The notes beneath the pieces are model-generated. The model was not told the DNA's origin and ran no database searches. It worked only from the letters and a program-made list of their open reading frames with translations. 27,435 bases of DNA. It comes from HXMU1420-2 sp040830545. Lineage in GTDB: Bacteria > Pseudomonadota > Alphaproteobacteria > Rhodobacterales > Rhodobacteraceae. The position numbers were made by a program, and so were the translations under genes. Below are positions 14,714-23,116 of the stretch, in pieces. The stretch is taken from positions 1 to 27,435 of the forward strand of contig JBFOMB010000174.1 of assembly GCA_040830545.1 (NCBI GenBank). Reading direction: 5' to 3'. Position 1 is the first letter of the stretch. Every line of letters starts with the position of its first letter.

Positions 14714-16936
14714 TCAGATCCCGGCAAAGCGGCGCAGCACATTCTCGGTCAGACGTGAAATCCCGTTTTGCCCGTCCTTGTGGTTCAGGCTGCCGCAATA
14801 GGTGATCGACCCGGTGGCAAACAGCGCACCCTCACGGTCCGCGGGGACATAGATGATTTCGCCACGAACAAGATCGGCGGGGGCCTCACCGGTGATTGTA
14901 TGGACATGGGACAGCAGCTCTTCCGGTACGGTGACGAAGTTGTCGTCATGCCCCTCGGACCGCGCCAGAATGATCGCCGTTTCCGGGGTGCCAAGGGTCA
15001 CATCCGCGCGGTCCAGCTCGAACCCAGCAGCGCCCCCGCCGGACAGGCCGTAGTCGCCCAACGGGCTTTCGTCCACGCCGTCGAATACCCACGACAGGTC
15101 CGGCGCATGGCTATCATCGGTCCTGCGGTAATAGCTGCCGGTGAACAGCCCCTGCGCGGAGAACCCGACGCCGCCGATGCTTTGCGGGGGGCGCCCATTG
15201 CGTCGCCATAATCCACCATAGGCGCCGTCAAGCTGGTGATAGTACTCGCCCGTGTCCGCAGACCATGCGCGAATGCCGCCTTCAGCTCGACGCAGTTCGA
15301 TCAGGCCCGGCAGAGTGGGGGAATGGGCGACACGCCAGTAAAACCCGTTACCACCCAGATACATCAGGTTGCCGCCCTGCGCGCGGAACCCGGTGATCGC
15401 GTCCAGTGTGCGAGATGTGTGGTATTCCGGGTGCGATCCGGTGACCAGAACGGCATAACCGTCCAACGCTGCCACGCCCTCCGCGTCCAGATCGTCATCG
15501 GTAATGATGTCAAATTCGATACCACGGGCATGCAGCCAATACTGCAGGTGACTGTCCGCCGGGAAGTGGCGCAGGCCCGACCCCCTTGGATCGTCAAAGG
15601 TCAGATAGCCGGGGCGGATCGTCAGCGTGGGTCGCAGACGCGAACAATAGGCGATGCCGCTGCCGTCCGGGTGCAGGTTATAGGTCGATCGGCCATAAAG
15701 CGGGTAGTCATCTGCATTTGGCGGGCTACCCCAATCCGCCATACGTTGGCGCATGGCGTCGTCGGTATTGCCCCGCGCGTGGTTGGCATAGGCCTGATGT
15801 GTGAAGGTTGAGGCCAGAACGCAAACCCGCGCCTTGGGGCCGGACTTTGGCGGGATCACATGTAAGGGCAGCACATCTTCGGCCCCGTCCTTGTGCAGGC
15901 GCAGGCCGTACGTCGCACTTTGCGCGCCCTCAGGGATAGTCAGTGTGAAATCCGTGTCCCATCCGCAATCATGCAAATCGTCTTCGTGGAAATGGATGGC
16001 GGCATAGTCGCGTGGTGCAGCCTTCCAATCCATCGCCTCGCCGGTCCACTGCGTTCCGCGCACGGCGCGCGTGGGGAAGTTGACCAACCGACCGGACAGG
16101 CCACGCGGGCCTCGGTCCATCACGGTTTGCGTGTCGATGCCCCGGGCGAAATCCCACCAGGCCAGTACCGCACCGGGCCGAACGTCAGCAGGCACAGGCG
16201 GCGCGTTTGAGGGCGGTTCACTCAGCAGACACGGGTCTTCCAAACGCCCATTGAAATGCCGTGCGGATCGCGGGCCGCTTTTCTCCGCTGCCAGCGCGAG
16301 CGGGGCAGAGGGCAGAGGGCCGAAGGTTGCTTTAACCCGTTCCGTCTGCACCTCGCCGTCGGGCCAAGCACGCATACCTAGCGAAAGCGAACCAGCCTCC
16401 CGATCCCAACCACCCCAGACCTGATGCCAGCGTTTCAGGCGCAAGCTGCAAGGCAGATGCACGCTCGCCCGCGCTCCGTTTGCATCGGTTAGCATCAGGG
16501 TTAGCCTCGCGGTATCTGCCTTCAAAGCCCAGCCAAGCCCCTCCGGCGTCAGTGAAGCGACCAGCGTGGATGGGGTTTCGTAGAGCAACCAGGGCTGCAC
16601 CAACAACGACATCCCCAACCGGGCCCGCGCATAAATCGGGTCGAGCGGCATCAACGCGTATGACCCCCGGTCGATCTCTTGCCGTCGCGCAGGGTAGTCA
16701 GAGGCAAGGTCAAAATCGACCGGTTCATAGATCAGCCCCGGGCCCTCGGGGTTCGGATCAGCGCATAGGATGCGCACCACGTCAGCCGTATAGCGACCGG
16801 GCGTCTGAACGCTGACCTTGGCCTCGATCCGTTCTCCCGGGCGGGCAGACACGCGATCCAGATAGCCGGTGATTGGCAGTTCCCGGGCCAGGTCCGCCTC
16901 GGTCACAGTCTCGTCCTGGATCAACCGACCGACCAT
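14714..16936 (-). CDS. N,N-dimethylformamidase large-subunit-like protein
   Basis: 740 residues, matching the large (beta) subunit of N,N-dimethylformamidase, an iron amidohydrolase that splits dimethylformamide to dimethylamine and formate. Order: N-terminal beta domain (ITGYLDRVSARPGERIEAKVS, 22-42), a concanavalin/laminin-G-like region around HFNGRLEDPCLL (227-238) to about 330, then the catalytic region with LASTFTHQAYANH (374-386), DYPLYGRSTYN (410-420) and TGSHPEYHT (499-507). The Tyr and His-X-Glu residues in these last segments are where the family places its iron ligands, from memory of the published enzyme. No small-subunit gene is next to it. The start overlaps the aminotransferase stop by one base (TGATG), so it is translationally coupled. 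The true substrate may be another amide. Confidence 0.82.
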   Translation of the reverse strand: MVGRLIQDETVTEADLARELPITGYLDRVSARPGERIEAKVSVQTPGRYTADVVRILCADPNPEGPGLIYEPVDFDLASDYPARRQEIDRGSYALMPLDPIYARARLGMSLLVQPWLLYETPSTLVASLTPEGLGWALKADTARLTLMLTDANGARASVHLPCSLRLKRWHQVWGGWDREAGSLSLGMRAWPDGEVQTERVKATFGPLPSAPLALAAEKSGPRSARHFNGRLEDPCLLSEPPSNAPPVPADVRPGAVLAWWDFARGIDTQTVMDRGPRGLSGRLVNFPTRAVRGTQWTGEAMDWKAAPRDYAAIHFHEDDLHDCGWDTDFTLTIPEGAQSATYGLRLHKDGAEDVLPLHVIPPKSGPKARVCVLASTFTHQAYANHARGNTDDAMRQRMADWGSPPNADDYPLYGRSTYNLHPDGSGIAYCSRLRPTLTIRPGYLTFDDPRGSGLRHFPADSHLQYWLHARGIEFDIITDDDLDAEGVAALDGYAVLVTGSHPEYHTSRTLDAITGFRAQGGNLMYLGGNGFYWRVAHSPTLPGLIELRRAEGGIRAWSADTGEYYHQLDGAYGGLWRRNGRPPQSIGGVGFSAQGLFTGSYYRRTDDSHAPDLSWVFDGVDESPLGDYGLSGGGAAGFELDRADVTLGTPETAIILARSEGHDDNFVTVPEELLSHVHTITGEAPADLVRGEIIYVPADREGALFATGSITYCGSLNHKDGQNGISRLTENVLRRFAGI

Positions 16937-18315
16937 CAGATACCCTCGGACCTCAGTTCAGCCTCGAACAGGCGCAAGGTCTCGCGCAGCCCATCTGTGA
17001 TCTCGTCCAACTGGTCCGAGGTCACGGTCAGCGGCGGCGCGATCATCAGCCAGTCGCCATTCTCACCATAGGCCGTGCGTCGGTGATAAATCGCCAATCC
17101 CTGATCCATCGCGATCCGCTGAACCATGGCCGGTGCGTTCATCTCCACCGGTATTCGCGCCTTGGTCTCTGGACCTGTGACCAACTCCATGGCCAGCAGC
17201 AGGCCCTTGCCACGCACATCGCCCACCACGCGATTGCTTGCGCCGATGTCCCACAGACGCTCCACCAATTCCGGTCCGCGCGCGGCAGCGTTGGCGACCA
17301 ACCCGTGCGCGCGTACCTCTTCCAGCACAGCGGCCCCCACCGCACAGCTCAGCGGGTTGCTGCAATAGGTGAACCCGTTCAGGAACCCGCCCGACCCGGC
17401 CACCGCACGCACCATGTCGTTGGGGGCCAGCACTGCGCCCATCGGCGTGTAGCCTGCTGCAATACCCTTGGCCAAGACCACCATATCCGGGCACGCATCC
17501 GGCCAATGGTCCGCGGCCAAAAAATGTCCGGTCCGACCCGCGCCGCTCATCACCTCGTCATAGATCAGCAGAACGCCATGGCGCGCGCAGATTTCGCGCA
17601 CCATGGTCATGTAGATGTCTTCGGCCACCAGCGCGCCGGTAGCGACGCCGCCAACGGGTTCCATGATAAACGCCATGACCGTGTCCGGTCCTTCGGCGAC
17701 GATCTTGTCTTCCAGCGCCTGCGCGCAGTGGCGGGCATAGCTGTCGCGCGTGTGATTGGGTGGCAGGCGGTAGGTCCAGGGCGTCGGCACCTTGTAGTGC
17801 GCAGGCAGCAGCGCGCCGAAGATGTCGTGCATCTGCCGGTCCCCGGTCAGGGCCAGCGCGCCGGATGTGCCGCCATGATACCCCGGATCGCGGCTGATCA
17901 CCTTGCACCGGTCCGGTTGCCCAATCGCAAGCATGTACTGACGACACAGCTTGACCGCGCTTTCGTTTGCCTCGCTCCCACCCGAAACGAAAAACGCGCG
18001 GTCCAACCCGGGACCTGCCATGTCCGTCACCAGATCGGCCAGCCGGACATTGGCCTCACTTTCGAACTGGCCGGGATAGGCAAAGGCAACCTTGCCCGCC
18101 TGTTCCTGCATCGCCCGCAGGACATGGGCGTTCCCATGGCCGATATTGTTGGCGATGGGACCAGAGGACACGTCGATATAGCGTTTGCCGGAGGTGTCCC
18201 ACATGTAAATTCCGTCGCCATGAGCGATCTGCGGCAGGCGCGGCACGGTTCCATGCGGCACGGAAAACACCTGGATGGCTTCGCCGCGCGGCTGTTGGCC
18301 AAGGAGTTCTGTCAT
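16936..18315 (-). CDS. Class III aminotransferase (omega-amino acid/amine:pyruvate type)
   Basis: 459-residue PLP enzyme of the class III (ornithine/beta-alanine/taurine aminotransferase-like) group, which usually removes terminal amino groups from amines or omega-amino acids. Seen: DVSSGPIANNIGHG (48-61), SGGSEANESAVKL (111-123, phosphate binding), DPGYHGGTSGALALTG (143-158), MEPVGG (218-223), YDEVMSGAGRTG (252-263, cofactor Asp253) and VLAKGIAAGYTPMGAV (280-295, Schiff-base Lys283). One nucleotide separates it from the M20 stop upstream, and its own stop overlaps the dimethylformamidase-like start, so the three form a tight unit. The context suggests it handles an amine released by the amidases. 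Substrate not deducible. Confidence 0.92.
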   Translation of the reverse strand: MTELLGQQPRGEAIQVFSVPHGTVPRLPQIAHGDGIYMWDTSGKRYIDVSSGPIANNIGHGNAHVLRAMQEQAGKVAFAYPGQFESEANVRLADLVTDMAGPGLDRAFFVSGGSEANESAVKLCRQYMLAIGQPDRCKVISRDPGYHGGTSGALALTGDRQMHDIFGALLPAHYKVPTPWTYRLPPNHTRDSYARHCAQALEDKIVAEGPDTVMAFIMEPVGGVATGALVAEDIYMTMVREICARHGVLLIYDEVMSGAGRTGHFLAADHWPDACPDMVVLAKGIAAGYTPMGAVLAPNDMVRAVAGSGGFLNGFTYCSNPLSCAVGAAVLEEVRAHGLVANAAARGPELVERLWDIGASNRVVGDVRGKGLLLAMELVTGPETKARIPVEMNAPAMVQRIAMDQGLAIYHRRTAYGENGDWLMIAPPLTVTSDQLDEITDGLRETLRLFEAELRSEGI

Positions 18316-18316
18316 G

Positions 18317-19603
18317 TCATGCCTCGTCGCTTTTCAATTGCAAGGCCGAGGCCACCAGTCCGGCACAGAGCAAGGCGGAACTCCGCAGCGCGCCCTCGTC
18401 AAAGTCGAAGCTCGGCGTGTGGTGATCGTCCGCCAGATCAGCACCCAAAACAAACACGCCACCGGTCCCGCCCCGCGCGCTGACCCGTTCGGCAAGCGTC
18501 GCGGCGTCCTCACTCGCGCCAAAGAAGAAGGATGGCAGTGCATCATCGAACGCGCCGGTTGCGGCATTGATCCCTTTGGCCCATTTGGCCACGTCATTCG
18601 GGTTGGACCACCCCGCGGCCCCGCCGCCGGGGGTCAGCGTGCAATCCATGCCATGCGCTTGCGCCGTGCTTTCGATCAGCGCGATGCAACGACTCTGCAG
18701 GTCTTCGAGGTCCGGGGTTTCCATTGCCCGCATTTCAAATTCGAACGTGGTCTCTTCGGGCACGATGTTGACGGCTGTGCCCGACCGCAACACGCCCACG
18801 TTGACCCTGATGCCCGGTCGGCTGGATTGCGCCAGGCTGTGCAGGCCCAACACCATCTGCGAAGCCGCAATCAGCGTGTTACGCCCGCCTTCGGGGGTCT
18901 TTCCCGCATGGGCCGCCTGTCCCTTCAGCGTTACGGTGTAGTCCGCGTTCGCCAGCAGTCCTTCAACCGCAAAGGCCGCCCGTCGCGAAGGCACGCCCAG
19001 CCCCAGATGGATGGCAAAGAACAGGTCGACATCATCCATCCACCCGGCCTCTACCACAGCCTTCCCGCCGCGCCCGCCTTCCTCGGCGGGTTGAAACAGC
19101 AGCTTGAATCGCCCCGTCCCGCTTGCCAGCAATGGGGCCAGCATTCGCGCAGTGGCAAGGCCGATGGCCGTGTGACCATCATGCCCGCAACTGTGCATTA
19201 CGCCGGGGTTTTGCGACACGAACCCCTGCGCATGAGGTGCGTGGTTGCCGCTGGCTTCCACGATTGGCAACGCGTCTATGTCGACCCGCATGCATACGGT
19301 GGGTCCGGGGCGGCCCGTGTCATAGATCGCGATGCAGCCGGTATCGCCCTCGCCGGGGATCGGGTCGGCGCTCATGCCTGATCGCTCCACGTCACCCAGA
19401 AAGTCGCGGCCATGGGTCACGTCATACCCCGCAGCCTTCAGCTCTGCGACAATGGTGGCAGTGGTCTCAACCTCCTGCCAGCCCAGTTCCGGATTGGCGT
19501 GAAACGCCCTGCGTTGTGCTAGCAGAGTGGGTTCTTCGGCCTCTGCTGCATCACTCAGATAGTGGGCAAGGTGGGGGTCGAGATCATGGAGGGGATGTGA
19601 CAT
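18317..19603 (-). CDS. M20-family amidohydrolase (N-acyl amino acid/AbgB-like)
   Basis: 428-residue zinc metallohydrolase of the M20D group, which removes acyl or aminobenzoyl groups from amino-acid amides. Motifs: MRVDIDALP (105-113, metal/catalytic Asp), HSCGHDGHTA (137-146, Cys139 and His141), FQPAEEGGRGG (170-180, catalytic and metal Glu174/Glu175), IHLGLG (198-203) and the lid-domain KGQAAHAGKTPEGGRN with its conserved His. A C-terminal DDHHTPSFDFDEGAL supplies the last metal His. Length is slightly above the family norm. The start ATG 19603 is in the expected place. A 110-bp gap separates it from the upstream FAD oxidase stop; promoter or readthrough cannot be told apart. It heads the coupled trio with the class III aminotransferase and dimethylformamidase-like genes. 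Confidence 0.9.
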   Translation of the reverse strand: MSHPLHDLDPHLAHYLSDAAEAEEPTLLAQRRAFHANPELGWQEVETTATIVAELKAAGYDVTHGRDFLGDVERSGMSADPIPGEGDTGCIAIYDTGRPGPTVCMRVDIDALPIVEASGNHAPHAQGFVSQNPGVMHSCGHDGHTAIGLATARMLAPLLASGTGRFKLLFQPAEEGGRGGKAVVEAGWMDDVDLFFAIHLGLGVPSRRAAFAVEGLLANADYTVTLKGQAAHAGKTPEGGRNTLIAASQMVLGLHSLAQSSRPGIRVNVGVLRSGTAVNIVPEETTFEFEMRAMETPDLEDLQSRCIALIESTAQAHGMDCTLTPGGGAAGWSNPNDVAKWAKGINAATGAFDDALPSFFFGASEDAATLAERVSARGGTGGVFVLGADLADDHHTPSFDFDEGALRSSALLCAGLVASALQLKSDEA

Positions 19604-19712
19604 GGCGGGATGCTAGGGGGCTGGGGCGTGTTCCGCAATGGGTTGGAAGTCCTGAAGCACGAACGGGCCAGAGACCCTTGAATTTTCGCAGTTTCATCGC
19701 TGCCAAAACACT

Positions 19713-21005
19713 CTAAAACCCCAACGCGTCCAACGCCTTATACTGCATCACCTTCGCTGTCGTTCCAACCCGGTGGAACCGGTGAAACGGCACAGGACGC
19801 GCGGAGGTCACTGGAAAATCCAGCTCCGCCTCTGGTTTCCCCTGCGCCCATTCCGCCAGCAACTTGCCCATCGCCGTCGCCATGGCCACGCCCCGACCGT
19901 TATACCCAAGCGCCGCCATCAGACCGGGCGCAAGTTGATGCAGATGCGGGAAATGGTCGGTAGTGATTGCCACATACCCACCCCAGGCATGGGCCCACTC
20001 CACCCCATCCAGTTGCGGATAAAGGTCGACCGCAATTCGTCGTGCGGCCTCAAGACTGCGCAGGGTTGCGGCATCCGAATACGCCCCGCGCGCGCCCATG
20101 ATGAACCGATTCTGCGCATCCTTCCGGAAATACAGCAGCAGGCGGCGCAGATCACTGGGCGAGTGACGTTCCGGCAGGATCGAATGGGCAATGTTGTCAG
20201 ACAGCGGAACAGTGGCCACCTGGCAAGAGCGTACAGGGATAACCGTGCGCTGCAACGGCGGAACCAGCCCGTCGGTGTAGCCATTGGTACACAACAGCAC
20301 CTGTGCGGCCTCAACGCTTCCCTCTGCGGTGCGCAGGCGGTGGCCGCCCTCGATCCGCTCCAGACCCGTCACCCGGCTGTGCCCGCAAATCTGCGCCCCG
20401 GCCCGGATGCCAGCTTCGGCGAGTCCCAGCGCATAATTCAGCGGATGCAGGTTGCCTCCCGAGACGTCGATCAGCCCGCCGATATAGACATCCGTGCCAA
20501 TAAGGTGCTGCGTCTCGTGCGCATCCGTCATCCGTATCTCACGCCCGCGCCGTTGCCATTGTCGACCCAGCGAGGTCAGCTCATCCAGCGTCTTGCGATC
20601 GTGCGCCGCGCGCAGCCAACCCGACCTGTTGGCGTCACAGGAAATCCCGTGCCGTTCGATCAGGTCAAACACCAGATCACCTGCCGTGCCCGACATGCGG
20701 GCCATCCGCGCGCCCATCTCCGCGCCGAAGTTGGCTTCCAATTGATCCGGGCCCTCTTTCAGCCCCGGATTGACCTGCCCGCCATTGCGGCCCGAGGCCC
20801 CCCATCCGGGCGTCTCGGCCTCCAGCACCACCGCGCGCACCCCCGCCTCAGCCAGATGCAACGCGGCGGACAGGCCGGTGTACCCACCGCCGACAATGGC
20901 CACATCTGCGTTGATGTCGCCTTGCAGCTTCGGGCAGTCAGGCGTTGGATTGGCGGTCGCTGACCACAGGCTGTCCGCGATCACGGGGCGTTCGTTGGCG
21001 ATCAT
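19713..21005 (-). CDS. FAD-dependent amine oxidoreductase (DAO family, gamma-glutamylputrescine oxidase-like)
   Basis: 430-residue flavoprotein of the glycine/D-amino-acid oxidase family. The FAD dinucleotide fold is at the N-terminus: ADVAIVGGGYTGLSAALHLAEAG (33-55), an acidic strand end (VVLEAE) and GWGASGRNGGQVNPG (67-81). The latter resembles PuuB, which oxidises the secondary amine of gamma-glutamylputrescine. C-terminal GYNGRGVAMATAMGKLLAEW is the second FAD contact. Such enzymes oxidise a C-N bond to an imine and then aldehyde plus amine. ATG 21005 is chosen because GGAAGG lies seven bases upstream; an 18-codon upstream extension has no family resemblance. It is divergent from the flavin monooxygenase and precedes the amide-hydrolase trio. 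Substrate unknown. Confidence 0.88.
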   Translation of the reverse strand: MIANERPVIADSLWSATANPTPDCPKLQGDINADVAIVGGGYTGLSAALHLAEAGVRAVVLEAETPGWGASGRNGGQVNPGLKEGPDQLEANFGAEMGARMARMSGTAGDLVFDLIERHGISCDANRSGWLRAAHDRKTLDELTSLGRQWQRRGREIRMTDAHETQHLIGTDVYIGGLIDVSGGNLHPLNYALGLAEAGIRAGAQICGHSRVTGLERIEGGHRLRTAEGSVEAAQVLLCTNGYTDGLVPPLQRTVIPVRSCQVATVPLSDNIAHSILPERHSPSDLRRLLLYFRKDAQNRFIMGARGAYSDAATLRSLEAARRIAVDLYPQLDGVEWAHAWGGYVAITTDHFPHLHQLAPGLMAALGYNGRGVAMATAMGKLLAEWAQGKPEAELDFPVTSARPVPFHRFHRVGTTAKVMQYKALDALGF

Positions 21006-21139
21006 GTGGAATCCTTCCCTGCCGCTGACGCAACGAGACTGCCGTTTGCCGGATGACATGCCAAGAGAGAACGACCAAATTCACGGTGCAGCCCAAGCCA
21101 AGCGCCGTTAATCTGCCCAGGCCCAAAGGAGACACGCCC

Positions 21140-22150
21140 ATGATCCCCTATTCCGTGCTCGACCTGTCGCCCATCCGCGCCGGTTTCACCGCCCGCGATG
21201 CCTTGCAGGAAACCCTCGCACTTGCCCCACATGCCGAGGCGCTGGGGTATACCCGCTACTGGCTGGCCGAACATCACAACATGCCCGGGATTGCCAGTTC
21301 CGCCACATCCGTTGTGATCGGGCAGGTACTGGCCGCGACGCGGTCCATGCGTGTCGGGTCAGGCGGGGTCATGCTGCCCAACCACACACCGCTGATCATT
21401 GCGGAACAGTTCGGGACGCTCGCCACGCTCTACCCGGACCGGGTGGATTTGGGGCTGGGCCGCGCGCCTGGTACGGATATGGCCACCATGCGTGCCCTGC
21501 GGCGTGGCATGGATGGGGCCGACCATTTCCCGCAGGACGTGGTGGAGTTGCTGGGCTTCCTCGGTGACGCAGCCCCGGATCAGCGGGTGCAGGCCATTCC
21601 CGGCGCCGGAACGCATGTGCCGATCTGGATTCTGGGCTCTTCCCTTTACGGTGCGCAACTGGCGGCGCAATTTGGCCTGCCCTATGCGTTTGCTTCCCAC
21701 TTCGCGCCCGCTGCCTTGACCGAGGCAGCCGCGATCTACCGTGACCGGTTCCAGCCCTCGGCCTTTGGCACACAACCCTATTTTATGTTGGCCGCCAACA
21801 TCTTTGCCGCAGATGACGCGGCACAGGCGATACAGCTCAAGTCCTCCATGCAGCAGGCCTTTGCCAACCTGCGCCTTGGACGCCCCGGCCCGATGCCCGC
21901 ACCCGTCGAAAGGATCGAGGATGTGCTGGACCCCATGTCGCTGGCCATGGTCGAGCAGGCGATGCAGGTATCCGTCGTCGGAACGCCGGATGTGGTCCGT
22001 GCCGGCCTTGCGGATCTGATCGCGCGCTATGAACCCGACGAAATCATCCTGAACGGCGCGATCTACGACCCCGCAGCGCGCCGCCGGTCCTTCACCATTG
22101 CCGCCGAGGCCATGCGCGACCTCGCGTCATCCAGCACCGCAGCCGAATAA
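21140..22150 (+). CDS. Luciferase-like flavin monooxygenase (YhbW/MsnO8 type)
   Basis: 336-residue LLM-class (bacterial luciferase-like) protein with an FMN/F420-type TIM barrel. Seen: YSVLDLSPIRAG near the start, LGYTRYWLAEHHNMPGIASS (about 35-54), the typical RVGSGGVMLPNH strand, FGTLATLYPDRVDLGLGRAPG (helix and phosphate-binding loop) and PIWILGSSLYGAQLAAQFGLPYAFASHF. These match the YhbW/MsnO8 subgroup, which inserts oxygen using reduced FMN from a partner reductase. No flavin reductase gene is in the window. ATG 21140 follows CAAAGGAG at eight bases; the frame extends 29 codons upstream into non-family sequence. It is first gene of a plus-strand series and divergent (134-bp gap) from the FAD oxidase. 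Substrate unknown; an amine, thioether or ketone is possible. Confidence 0.9.
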   Translation: MIPYSVLDLSPIRAGFTARDALQETLALAPHAEALGYTRYWLAEHHNMPGIASSATSVVIGQVLAATRSMRVGSGGVMLPNHTPLIIAEQFGTLATLYPDRVDLGLGRAPGTDMATMRALRRGMDGADHFPQDVVELLGFLGDAAPDQRVQAIPGAGTHVPIWILGSSLYGAQLAAQFGLPYAFASHFAPAALTEAAAIYRDRFQPSAFGTQPYFMLAANIFAADDAAQAIQLKSSMQQAFANLRLGRPGPMPAPVERIEDVLDPMSLAMVEQAMQVSVVGTPDVVRAGLADLIARYEPDEIILNGAIYDPAARRRSFTIAAEAMRDLASSSTAAE

Positions 22151-22206
22151 CGCCCATTGCCTGAAACGGGTTCACCGGGTCTTCTGACGTTAAGGGAGGA
22201 CCTGGA

Positions 22207-22995
22207 ATGACATACGAGACGCTTGAATTCGATATCACAGACGGGCTGGCCACGATCATGCTGAACCGCCCGGATGCCGCGAACGCGCTGAACCGGCAGA
22301 TGGCTTACGAACTGTTTGACGTGGCCGTGCGCTGCGGGGCTGATCACAGCCTGCGCGCTGTGTTGTGGAGCGCCCATGGCAAGATGTTCTGTGGCGGCGG
22401 TGATCTGGAAGAGATGAAGCTCAACACCGATGAACTGGAACGCCATCTGCTGGAAATGGCCACCATCCTGCATCAGGGGATGATCCGTCTGGCCAATCTG
22501 GACGCACCGGTGGTGATTGCCGTAAACGGCGCGGCAGGCGGCGGCGGGTTTTCCATGGCCCTGTCCGGCGACTATGTGATCGCGTCTGAAAAGGCCAAAT
22601 TCGTGTCGGGATACACCGCATCCGGCCTGACCCCCGACGGGACCTCCACGCATTTTCTGGCAAAACATGTGGGCCTTTTGCGCGCGAAAGAGCTGTTTTT
22701 GACCAACCGCACCCTGTCCGCGCAGGAGGCGATGGATTGGGGCATCGTGAACCGCGTTGTGGCGCATGATGACCTGATGAGCGAAGCACGCGCCATGGCG
22801 GACCGTTTTGCCGCTGGTCCGACCAAGGCCTTTGGCGGGACGAAACGGTTGTTGCAGACCACCTATAGCGACCCGATGGAATCGCAGGTGGAAAAAGAAA
22901 CCCAGGGCATTTCCGGCATCATGAACACCCGCGATGCCCCCCATGGCATAGCCTCCTTTCTGGCCAAGGAACGCCCAAAATTCGAAGGCCGCTGA
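22207..22995 (+). CDS. Enoyl-CoA hydratase/isomerase-family protein, isomerase-like active site
   Basis: 262-residue crotonase-fold protein acting on acyl-CoA thioesters. Oxyanion-hole segments are present: GKMFCGGGDLEEM (58-70) and VNGAAGGGGFSMALSGD (106-122). The two glutamates that catalyse water addition in classical hydratases are replaced, by Phe115 and by Tyr136 in my alignment by eye. Instead LTPDGTST (141-148) places Asp144 as in PaaG-like and crotonobetainyl-type members, where an Asp serves isomerisation. A delta-isomerase or other crotonase reaction is more likely than hydration. The start ATG 22207 follows a strong GGGAGG. It lies 56 bp after the monooxygenase and 121 bp before the dehydrogenase, probably one transcript. 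The acyl-CoA substrate may come from the ligase at the right edge; this is inference. Confidence 0.88.
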   Translation: MTYETLEFDITDGLATIMLNRPDAANALNRQMAYELFDVAVRCGADHSLRAVLWSAHGKMFCGGGDLEEMKLNTDELERHLLEMATILHQGMIRLANLDAPVVIAVNGAAGGGGFSMALSGDYVIASEKAKFVSGYTASGLTPDGTSTHFLAKHVGLLRAKELFLTNRTLSAQEAMDWGIVNRVVAHDDLMSEARAMADRFAAGPTKAFGGTKRLLQTTYSDPMESQVEKETQGISGIMNTRDAPHGIASFLAKERPKFEGR

Positions 22996-23116
22996 CCGGC
23001 GTCATATCGGGAAGGCGGGAATAGAGGGCTGGCGTGCTCTCGTTCATGACGCTTGACTTGGGATCAGGCGCGGGAAGGATGGGGCAGGGCCGTTGGCCAA
23101 TCTAAGGGAGGGGATC

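Noticed and set aside
16873..18483. 536-codon open frame on the plus strand
   Set aside because: It is antisense to the class III aminotransferase, whose motifs are complete. The predicted protein is rich in Arg/His/Gln and shows no family features; long antisense frames are expected at this GC content.
19773..20963. 396-codon plus-strand open frame
   Set aside because: Antisense to the FAD oxidoreductase; composition is that of a shadow frame.
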